Shown here: piece by piece, positions 37,519 to 48,726 of the stretch
Numbering within the stretch: position 1 is the stretch's first letter
Layout of the letters: each line of letters begins with the position of its first letter
Origin: Ascidia mentula
Lineage: Eukaryota > Chordata > Ascidiacea > Phlebobranchia > Ascidiidae
Reading direction: 5' to 3'
Assembly: GCA_947561715.1 (NCBI GenBank)
Contig: OX387203.1
Coordinates: 5,642,001-5,706,000 of the forward strand
Length of the DNA stretch: 64,000 nucleotides
Made by a program: the position numbers and the translations under genes
Notes under the pieces: generated by a model
Told to the model about the DNA's origin: nothing
The model's database searches: none
Seen by the model: the letters and a program-made list of their open reading frames with translations, nothing else

Positions 37519-40500
37519 ATGAGCATTGTGGGTGATCCCCTCGCCCCTGGGAACAACAATATCCGCCCTCCTTCTAGAATGAGGAGAGACAAGTCAAGAT
37601 CAAGTTCAAAGCTCAGGTGGAACAATGTATCCAGTGGTCCAGACAATGGGCCAATGTAAGTAATATTACAATATTGACTGGAATGCTTTAGTCAACACAA
37701 AACCATTTGGAGAACATTATCACCTCAGGATAAAAGATTATGAAAGTTGTGCCTTGGCATGTATTGTGCACAAATGTTATCTAATGATGTCAAAAAATAA
37801 AATATTGCTACTCAAAAGTTACTTAGTCTTGTGTACATATTTAATGCAATCTTATGTCACTATAGTTTGTACTTCTTTCCAGATTTAATTGTTATGTATA
37901 TCACCTATAGCTAGAATCATCATTGAGCCTAATTGCATTGTTACATGCAAAAAACTTTTCATTGTAGAAGTAATCCAAGCCTAAAAGTCCAAGACTACGA
38001 CCCAGGCTATGCATTGCGCAAAATCGCTCTCCACTATGAAAAGAACGAAAACGAAGAGATTGCAGTGTTAATCAACAAGCTCTCCGAAGCAACATTGACC
38101 AAAATATATCCAGAATTTCCAATAGACATGTTCATTGATGGCTTACCCCACACTTTGTGCATCATCCACAATCTTTATTCCCGTGTGTTTCTGTTGGTAT
38201 GTCATGAATTGTATTAATGTGGAGCCAATCCATAACATTGTTGTTGATTACAGAGTCCAAAAACTTTTCCTACTGATAAGTTACCCTTTGGTCGGCTTGT
38301 AATGCAAATAGTTAAGCTTCATGCTCGAAGCCTGTCAAAGGATTTACCGAAGTTGAGGGATTGGGATAGACAATCAGGTCAATGCAAAAATGTGCTCAAG
38401 GTATGATGTTGAATGATTTAAATGTTTTATAGAGTTATCATTGTATGTATAAAGTGTCCATTTTTCTTCATATATAATGTATTCTTGCAGGTGATAGCTT
38501 GTGTTGATGGGGTATCCATCCTCAAAATGCTTCGTCATAGAAAAAGATGCCTTAACCGAGCTTTACAAGGACTGGGAGAGCATGGGATGGTTGAGGTGGA
38601 AACAACTCCGATTGGAGATGAAGAAATCAGAAGTGAACTTATGCCAATGTCCTCTGCACTAAGAGTTGAACTCGACCGAATGGTCTCAAACTGTAAGAAG
38701 TCAATGCAAAAACTTCACCGCACAAACCGCACTCTGTCAGAGCAAGAACCAAATGATGCTTCCCCTGTATCACCGGTTGGAAAAATGTCGAGTCTGTTTA
38801 ACTCCTTTGATTCCAATAAGTCCGACAGAAGTGCAACCTTGGAGTTGCCAACGCAATGCAACCATCAAAGGCTAATGCAGCTCACTTCTTCCAACATACA
38901 AGTAATAGCTACTTTCAGTCAATTACTATAAGTTCATATTTTTCTGATATTTTTCAACCACTTTTTTGGCTACTGATTTGTAAATCCCTCATATTTAATT
39001 TCTAAAAATATAATGCATTTTTTCAGGACCGTTTGTACAAAAACAAGGCTGTGTTAAATGTAATTGAACCCACCATGCATTATGCTCAGCTACCAAGGCT
39101 GGTGTCTGTTCTCCAAGTAAGAGTGTACTCTCAGAATTATATATTTAAAAAGTTATGTTAGTATTATGAAAGGTGATGCAAGACATTACTATATATTGTA
39201 AGTTATTATAAAAGGCAGATGTAAGCCATTATTTCTGCCAGTAATAAAAAAAAATAGGTAATTAAATACCAATCAATGAGTGTATGTGTTAATTATAGGA
39301 AAGAATAGAAAAAGACAAAGACCTGCTTTTGACATTTTCACAATTACGCAAAGAGATTATTTCTGTCCCGTTGGATGCTAAACTGGCTCCTTCAATGAAT
39401 CACTACTCAGAGGCATTTGGTTCTGTTATAGATGTCCTAAAGGTATTTTATACGAATTGCTATTTGTGATAATTCTCCAAAGTCACATACATTATTATTT
39501 ATTTAGTAAGTTCAAACTAGGATTTAAAAATATATTATTTGTTTGCTAAAAATACCAGAAGGCAAAATTTCCTTTTTGCAAAATATTTGCAAAAAAGTCA
39601 TGATAATCAATGGGAGTTGCAAACAGGTGTACACACTGTTTCGACCTGTAAGGTCTCATCAGTGCAGCTATTAGAGTTAAATATGAAACGTTTTGAGTTA
39701 ATGCAACCATTTTGTTTAATGGTTAACTTTAGTCAAGTCATGTGGAGAGACCGACTATATGCCATCTTTCCATCACTAAATATATCATCACACTGCTAAA
39801 AATAACACAAATGTTTAACAAAAAACAAGGAATTTGTGCCTGATGATCCTGGAACACCAGAAACATTTTCAACGAGTGAATTTCGGAGTGAATCAGGTTC
39901 AAATTTAAGCCCGACAAAGTCAAAAGGATCTTCTCAGGCTTCACCAAGCCACAATGGTCAGTAATGTTGTTATCAGCTTTGGTTTCCTTTTACGTGTACA
40001 GCAGACATCATTCTTGTGTTAAGTTATGAAACATGCCAAAGAATGGTATCATAAACACAAGTTTTATTGTAACATTTCCAAAGTACTACAACATCTGGGC
40101 TTTAGGAAATGATAATATTACCAATTTCCAATATTAGAAGAGATGACAACTGGGCTACATTTTGTGTTGAGAATAACATGGTATTATAAAGAACATTATA
40201 TTGACACAATAGTATATATATTGGGAATAAAGCACTTGGGACAATATTGAATTATATTACTACTCTTTTCAAGAACATGTAATTACTTGCACCTATTATC
40301 AGATTATTTCATTTTCAAACAATTGGCAATGGCATATAAATTACTTGTGTATTACATATATTCGTTGTGAATAGCTCAAGTTGTTTATATATTTTCTAGT
40401 TGTTTTTTTCAGTCAATGCTATTTATGCCAGCACTGACCTAGTGCCTTAAATGTTTTGAGAAAAGGCCGCAATTACCAACAGGGCAAGTGCTTTAGTCAT

Positions 40501-43500
40501 GGTACTTCACTTTTAATCACCTCCGCTGGCCCAATGGTGGCCAACGAAAAGCTGAAACCTACTAAATCACAGCAAAGCTTATTACAGCACAGCAGGGTGC
40601 CGGCACACTTAATAGCACTTGAAATATTAGAATTAGGAGCTGTTCCGTTGTGTCCTCATTCCCCTATCGTGTTGGAGGCCTGAAACCAACCACAACTCAA
40701 GCGTAGAGGGGACTTAAGCCTAAACTTGTGGTACCAAATGGTTTTTAATCCCGCTCCTGCAAATATATATTTGGCATTGATGAATTTTAAACTGTTTTAA
40801 AGTTTCAACTCCCATTCTTTGGTGCTTTAAGTGGTTCATACAGTACTTTTGTACTCCCCCTGTTTAAATTGCATATTCAAACCCACATATGTCAAGTACA
40901 GGCAAGCCCAATGTATATGTTGTGTATTTATACCAAGGGTCCAAAACTATGTGTTTTGTTTGTTGAAGTGTTTAAATTGACATATTTAAAAAGATCAAAT
41001 AATGTTTTTCTGTGGATTTTAGTTAACAGAATTAAAAACAAAGTAGATCTAAATGTCATTAGGAAATTAATGGTAAATTCCATTGATTGTAGAAATGATT
41101 CCAGAATTGAAAAATATTTTGTGTTAATTAAATGCATGGCCGAGAGTTTACTGCACAACACTGGTATTGCCCCCACAAACTCTGCGCTTTAACAAAAGTA
41201 TGTTGACAAAAACACAGCGGACCTCCCATGATTGTCCCGAGCTATTTATTTGACCTCTGTGATGTCAATTTTGTGACCTGATGGGTTTAGTCGACATTTT
41301 CCCGAGATGATATCGTTTCATCTGAGCCTCTTGCCAGAATCCGACTGAACAAAAGTAGCTTTGTGTCCTGCCTCAGTTATTCAATATGCTCCTCATTGTC
41401 TGAGCCTCATTCGACAAGTTTAAATGGACGCTTCTGAGGCAAGCCACACATTGGAATGTAAGGTACCTCATCTTTACAAAGGACAAAAAACTTAGGCGAT
41501 TGTCACAACAGATTAAAATAGTTCTTATCGCGTGCGCAGGAATTGAAGGCATACACAGACCTTTGTTTAAATTGAAACTAAATCAAACACCTTTAAGTGG
41601 TGAAATAGTAGTAATTGCCCTGATAGAAATGTTTGCAACATCATGCAATCAATATCAATTCACTGCATGACTTACAGCATTTAATATGTATGTTAATACA
41701 TGCAAAAAGTGCAACACTTAATGCAATAATTTAATTTGTAATGCAAAACCAATGCCATGTTTTCTAGAAGAGAAATTGATGTGTTACAATGCTTATTATT
41801 ATGCCAAAAGACAGCCTTTATTGCCAAACTTTACATATACTTCCCGCTTTTTAATGTTGACAATAGCATTACATCCAAACCTTGATCAAACCACAAAACT
41901 TTAATGTTCTTAGTGTTGTGAAACTGAATTTACAGAGTAATAATGTTGTAGGTATATATAGGTTGGCACTGGGAACTCATTGACAAAATGGTGTGTTTGT
42001 TGTCTCTGTTGTGGTAACACCCATCATTTTGTGGCGTTCTTTTGTGAGAGGTATTCACGTTGTATGACATAATCGATGCCTGTGTCAACTCAGACCATTG
42101 ACATGCCCTTAAAACTCTTAGGTTTATTTGTGAAAGGGATTTCAAGTTGTAACAAGTTGTGGAATCTTAGGTATTTGCCAACTGCTTGATGCTCTCTATT
42201 TCAACATATATGTGTGAATCCAACATACATACAACAAAACTATTAATCCTGTATTCTGTACATTTAAATTTGGATACAGTTGAGCTCCAAAATGATAAAA
42301 TTAGGAACTAAAATTAGGCAAATATATATCAGGGTGTGCACTGTAATGCAATACAGCTTATAATGATAAATGTCCCTACTAAGTTTGTAATGTTGACCAA
42401 CTTGTTGCAGTCAGGTTTTATTTGTATCATTATTTCATTGGTACTGATCAGTTACAATGAGTTTAATTCCCTTTGTAATTGAGCCAGAGAAAAAGTGTGT
42501 TGGACAGTTAGGAATAATAGCTTAAGTTCTGAGACTTCCGTTCATAAGATTGTGTTTACTACAGCAAGCTATTGTTGATCAGACACTCAGCAAACTTAGG
42601 CGGGACTTTAAAGCAAACAATAACTTTGTAAGCATCAAAAGCAATTGGTCAGCTGTCACAAATAAAATTGATGCCCTACTGACGATTTCACATCCGTTTG
42701 AACTATGATGAATGCTGTTGATTAAAAATAAAACTGATTAATAATACAGAAAATTTATTTCCAACAATTAATTAGTAATCATTGCTTGTTGTAAGTGGCA
42801 TTACACAAAATAACAGAATTAACATACATGTTGGATCATTGTGATACTGAAGCTGTAGGAAAAACCCTCCAATACTATGATGCATAGTATCCCTAAATTT
42901 GATGTGTGACTTTTCAAGTGTAGAACTGTTATTTATTGCCAGTTTATAGGTTTAAATTGGTCCTTTCTCTGCGTCAGTTTATCCAAAGTAAACAGAGTTT
43001 CGCTGGTTTTGTGTTTGAACAGTCACTCGAAGCAAACAATGAAACTTTTCAGAGTACGTCACCCTTACAAAACATTTGAAAATCAGTGGAAATGACCCAA
43101 TGTTTTTCACAAACAACTACCGAAATGGTTTATGATCACTTGAAACTAATTGACGTCACTTTTAGTAATGTTGGAGGAAAGTTCCTCCCTGAAAGTTTGG
43201 TTCTGTTGATCCAAACACTCCCTCTTTAATGTCCTCGATCAAAACTTATTGTTTCAACTTTGCATTATTTATGTTTTCCGTTACTTAAACCAGGGACACT
43301 TTGAAACATTTTTTACCAAACCTATTATATTTGTTTATTCAGACTATGATCTGAAATAATTTCACAAACTTGCTTCTATTTAAAATGTACCAAACAAAAA
43401 CATAATAATGATTACTTTTACAGGTTCAATGGAATTTGATGTGGATGTTCGCAAAAGAGTATCAGCTCCAGATTTGTCCCAAGGTATGTGACTCATTCCA

Positions 43501-46500
43501 AGCACTGTGTGTCATTTGTATACTCTTAAATGTGGCAAGGGAACTCTTGAGTTTAATCTCATATTCTTTTAAATCCTTGTTGTTAAAATCAAAGTTTGTT
43601 AATTTTTTAAGTTTAGTAAGAAATGTGTGCTTAGTTGTGGATCCCACTCTTAAATATGTCAAGGAAATGATTTCAATCTTGTTGTTAAAACATAAAAACA
43701 GGGATCATGTAATTGTGTTAGCACAATAAGAAATGTCTGCCAACTTGTGGTTCCCACACAAAAACTATTGTAACAGAAAATGAACAAATAATTGACAAGA
43801 ACAATAGTTATGATAAATTTGCTTTTAATTTTAAAGCTCTTTGTCCCACCGTGTCCTCTGTAAACCCCTGATTGTATTAAAGTGTGAGATTTTGTGGTTA
43901 GAAAATGGCACAAGCAACTCGAATGCAAGAACGCCACCCAAATCCCTGCCTAGTTTTGAAACCGTCGCTCATCTTCGCAAAGAATGTGACAAGCTGAGGC
44001 ATGAACTTCATCGGTCCCAAAAAGCCATGGACAAACTCAGAGAAAGAGAAAGGGATCTTGTAGGAAGGTATGAATCATTTTTCAGCTACTGCCTTTATGA
44101 TTGTGATGTCCAACACAACATGCTATTATATAAAAACATCTTGGGCATGATCAAACTTGCCTTTTAAACCCAAACATTAATGATATCTTATTGTGTGTGG
44201 GCCGATAAGATCAAATTTGTTTAATCTGATGTATTAAAAGCGTCAATCTGTGAAAGCCAACAAATTATAAAACATCCGTACTGACAGCTAGTTTAAATGG
44301 TACTTTTTTAATATCCTGGTCTATGCCATTTGTAAGCACAGTATCAGTCTTTGAAGTTATTTAGCTTTATATATAAGCTGTATGGGCCAGTGATACACCA
44401 TAAACACTTTACCACATGACTTTCACACAGCTTTTGATTTGATGACATACACACAGAGTTTGATTGAAAAATTTATTGCTAGTATTTAAAGAAATAATAA
44501 TTTGAAAACCACCATTTAGTATTTGCTTGTGCTATCCACTTGGCTGGAAAAAACTTGTCCAAAACTAAAACACTGATCATTCCCTTGCCAAAAGAGCTTT
44601 GAATTGCCTAATTATACCTGCTTGTGATGAAAGTTGGTTGTGATGTCCAGATTTGTCAAATTAGTTACGATGGTGGGGAATGAATTCATGTTAACTGATT
44701 CCAGGAATCAGTCCCCATTCTATCCCTGTTGCCACATGTTGTTCCATTTTTGCTAAAGACCACTTTTACAGAAATATGTTATCCAAGGTGGCAGAAATCT
44801 GTTGGCCGTAAAAACGTGATTTGCTGGGTTAAAATTAGTCGGAATTTATGAATAATTGCATCAACGATACCAGGTTATCAAAACAAGCGCAGCGATCATT
44901 CGACGGTGGAAGCGGTGACAGTTTTGAGGATATTAGCGATGGACATACCAGACCCAGTGAACTTGCAAGAAATTACAGAAGTTTGTACAGTGATGGAAGA
45001 CTGCAAGCTCTTGACGCACTTGATGCTTCGTGGAACAGCGGCGATAATGACAGCGTAAAATCCAAGCTACTCTTTTCAGTAATGGTGGTAAGTCAATAGG
45101 TACCCATTAATCGACCTGTCATATTCATTAAATTGTGGTTCCCACCAACTGTTGCCATTTCTATGGGCTTGTTTTAATTTAAAAACCAAATTTGTCTAAC
45201 TGACAAAGTAGACATAAAGTCAACATGAGGTAATCAAAAATGGGAAAGAGTAATAGTTACTTTCTTAATTAGTGGATACATTTCTTGTAAGCTATATATA
45301 CACATAGGGGTGATATTAAAAATGTACAAGTTTGAAGCTGTAATTTTAATTGAAGTTTATATTACGCATCTACAACTGAAAGATATACATTCTGTAAACA
45401 CTGATTTATTTGCAGCTAAGTTTCCGATCAGCTTCAGACACTTTGGACAAGATTCGTCATCAGCTGAGAAACATCATGTGTGCATCCCAGGTGCTCAAGG
45501 ACCCCAAAAAGGAGTTTGTGGTGACAGAAGTTGAGAACACGTTCAATGTGTTTTTAAGAAAAACCACACAGTCGTATGACTTGAGTGTCAACGTCAAGGT
45601 GTGTACTAGACTTTTTTTTCTAAATTTAACTTGATTTTATAAAGTATGAACTTACTTACGTATGTTTGCCATGTTTCTTAACAATCATAAACAATTCAAA
45701 AAGTTATCTCAATGAAGTGTTTATACGTAAGTGCCTATAATCACTTGAACTAAATTATCTTGGTTTTGGCACTCTTTCAGACTGACTTTTGTATTCTAAA
45801 GTTCACAGAAGCCCTCGCTTCATCAGGTGTAAATAAACACAATGTGATACAAAAAAACAAGTGCAAAAGGGAATCACTTGTTAACCAACTAGAATTGTTT
45901 AAACTACTTTTGAAACAATTTCATAAACACAGAAGAAAAACACGTGCATCCAAAAAAATATTTATGTTTCAACAAACGACTGAACCGTACATTTTTCTCT
46001 CTATTTAGGATGTACTTGATCAGATCTGCCAAGCTCTGTACGATCGGCCTGGTCTCGCAGATTCCAGAGAGTTTCGTGATTACATTTCTGAATGTGTACA
46101 ACTTTCTTGGTCTATAATTGTCCAAATTCCGTTATTAACACTTGAATACGATGCAACAATGTTTGATGGAACAAAACATGAGCGCTTCCATACATCAGAT
46201 AGGGCATCTGATCAAATTGTTTCGTATCTCTGGCCTTCGTTGTTGGAAAGGCAGTCAGGAAGGTGTGTTGCCAAAGGGGTTGTTATCACTGGGGTTTAAA
46301 AATGCCAAACAAACTGACTGACTTGCAATACCACAGCATGCGGACAATTGGTTGTTCTTCCAGTATGAAACTAAAAGCATTTAATCAGTTTTTGTATTAG
46401 CTTGTGTTGTTTCACTACCTTAAACGGTGTGTCTTTGTGAATGAGATTGCAAACCTGTTTCATGACATTTTTTGGATACAATTGTTCTTTCGTACTTCAG

Positions 46501-47324
46501 TGGGTGACTTTATTTTGTAAAATTTTTACTACTGTTTATACTTTTGTACTAAATAGGTTACTGACATAGTATTAAGTTTATTTATGTATAAATGGTAGCT
46601 ATAGTGTGGGCCCTTGCAAACTCGCGCATTGCCAAATGAAAGTACAACTTATCAGTTGACCTCTTCCATTCTATTCTTGTTTACATTGAGAACTTTTTAT
46701 GTGAATGTAATCTTGATGACTGTTTTTGCGTTTATGAAGTTTCATCTTGGTATGAAACTATCCTTAAATATATTCTTTAGATGATTAACTTGTGTTTATC
46801 GAATTAGAAATTCATACCTTTATAAAATCACTGGCGCACTTTTGCAACCACTGCTAGCACATAATATGTTGATTGTTTTTCCATTGAAGAATACATTGGT
46901 TTGATTTTTAATGTCTCTACAAACCCTAAATAAAACCTGAATGGGAAAAAGAGAAGGTCCAGCCAAAATAAAACCCAGAACTTTGTATTTTTTATTGTGA
47001 CATATGGTCTTGCTCCTGTGAACATTCCTGTCTCACAATTTCTTCCTCATCTTACATGACTTCATTTGTGTTGTTTCTGCATTGATGTTTTAAAGCTGGC
47101 GATTGCACTGTTTCTTCAACATCACTGTAATTTTTTAAAGGGACAATCTTAGTTCACTGCTTTGTAAACTTTTTTCACCATGCTTTGCACTGTTGCTCTG
47201 TAAATAAATTTTATTGCCGTGTTTGTGTGTTTTTTATGACAGCAAAGAATCTGCTACTGGTGGTCATCAGCGAATGCGGACTGCATGGACAGATCTTGGT
47301 GCTGCAAGAGATGCTAAATGGTAG
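37519..47324 (+). CDS. Mieap/SPATA18 C-terminal domain protein
   Basis: Thirteen phase-consistent exons: 37519-37655, 37968-38196, 38254-38400, 38491-38901, 39027-39116, 39299-39442, 39830-39956, 43424-43483, 43902-44067, 44874-45087, 45416-45598, 46009-46262, 47243-47324 (747 aa). Order: a basic N-terminus (SRMRRDKSRSSSK), a helical region (residues 46-260), a serine-rich linker, a coiled coil (about 466-503, HLRKECDKLRHELHRSQK), then about residues 530-735 matching the C-terminal domain of mitochondria-eating protein. Points of match are the RLQALDAL start, the LTLEYDATMFDG stretch and the YLWPSLLE motif (human VWPALME). SPATA18 acts in mitochondrial quality control in vertebrates. This protein is about 200 residues longer at the N-terminus, so the function cannot be assumed. 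An ATTAAA variant signal lies at 47352. Confidence 0.82.
39614..39669 (-). ncRNA. Hammerhead ribozyme (type I-like), copy C, best preserved
   Basis: Minus strand, in order: stem I arm (TGCA, 39666-39663), CTGATGA (39662-39656), stem II GACCT/AGGTC (39655-39643) with a 3-base loop, GAAA (39642-39639), stem III CAG...CTG with inner GTG/CAC and a short loop (39638-39624), UU (39623-39622), then TGCA (39621-39618) closing stem I, with two more pairs beyond one mismatch. All invariant core bases are present, and the predicted cleavage triplet is GUU. It is antisense within the intron between exons 6 and 7 of the Mieap-like gene. Hammerheads of this design are known from Penelope-like elements and small retrozyme-type repeats. 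Activity is inferred, not shown. Confidence 0.75.
39957..43423 (+). other. Large intron 7 of the Mieap-like gene
   Basis: This 3.5-kb stretch between exon 7 and exon 8 holds only short open frames (for example 40456-40683 and 40869-41192) without domains. I saw no embedded gene or clear transposon. Confidence 0.5.
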
Positions 47325-48726
47325 TGTAAAAAGGAACAGTCCACAAAGTATATTAAAATCCTAATTAAAAATCTTTACAAAAACAATTTGTTTGGATTTT
47401 TAAATACAATTTAAATTGTTTCATGGAGGTATTATAATATTTTGTTTGGGCCAGTTACTTCAGTAATCCCAATTTTCTGCTTAATTCTGCGGTCCTGAAT
47501 GCCTACAACATGGGTCATCCTGTTCTGGTGTGTTGAAAGGAAAATTCGCCTCTTGTGCTTAGACTTGTATTATTTGATGTCGGTAAAAGCTAACAAATTT
47601 TTCAATTTGCTTGTAACTAAAGTGACACAGAAGTATCTGTGCTACTTTCTTCAAACCTTTTGAACATTGATCATTCACAAATAATACAAGTAGAATATGA
47701 TACTTATATGTATTGACATTAATCTACACAGAAAGGTGCTACACTCCATGTGTGAAAATTTTGCCATAATAATGAAAGAAATCCAAGGCCCACTAACTGG
47801 TGGAGCAAGTGGTTAGAAATTGGTGTTTCAATTGGCAGCTCAATAAATAGCAATCACTAGGGACAAACGATCATACACACACAGGAACAAGGTCATTTGG
47901 ACATTGGTGGGCACCAATCAATAAGTTCTAATTAACCTGCAACTTTATGTAAAAGGCAAACATAGCACAATCATGATCTTCTGGTTTTGCGGTACCCTTG
48001 GGCCTAACTGGGCAAAAGTGTCTGCTATTTGAAAAGAACATCAAGCTTTGGTTTAATTGGGCAACAAAATCTTGCAGGATTTTAATCAGCAAGAATGATA
48101 GAATATATAGGTATGCATGTAATTTGAACAAGCAAGTACAGTTTTTTTGCTGACTGTGGGACCCAAAGTGAATAGAATGGGCTTACATGAGGAATGAGTA
48201 CATGGAATTGCACAAGAGAAATATGGACCAAAACTTTCGTGTCATGCTTGACACCAAGTCCAGTGTTGCTAAGGTGACATCACGTTATTAATAAGCATTG
48301 CAAATCAATCCAATTAGTTGGTTTAACTAATTTACTAAGCTCCTATGTTATACTCAACAAACACATAATAAAACACGAGTATAGAAATCATCCACAACAG
48401 TTACGTGAAATCCAATGAGAGGCCAGCAACCAAGAAGAGATGCCACCTTATTTGCAAAGTAATGATTTAAAAGGGGGCGTAAAAATTATGAAAAGTTGAC
48501 TCATATATTCATAAACGTGTAAACATAAGCAGTATTCAAAACTTTACCAGTCAACAAAATATATTGTTTGCTTGAAAGGAAATTTTACACAAAGCTTGCA
48601 ATTGAAAGAGTATATTTAAAAAGACAATCATATTCAATTACCATTTTTTTGGACAACATGTGAAGCCATCCCAGTGAAAAAAATTCACTCAAATGAGTAA
48701 AGTTGATCTTTCTAGTTCAGTTTGTG
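47325..48726. other. Intergenic region between convergent Mieap-like and clathrin light chain genes
   Basis: The two genes end towards each other here, so both 3' UTRs lie in this 1.4 kb. No further coding sequence or RNA gene was recognised. Confidence 0.5.

Noticed and set aside
40456-40683. Possible extra exon inside intron 7 of the Mieap-like gene
   Set aside because: Exons 7 and 8 join in phase without it, and the stretch lacks matching splice sites.
47780-47900. Possible tRNA-derived SINE near the end of the Mieap-like gene
   Set aside because: No clear A and B boxes or terminal tail; the resemblance was too vague to support.
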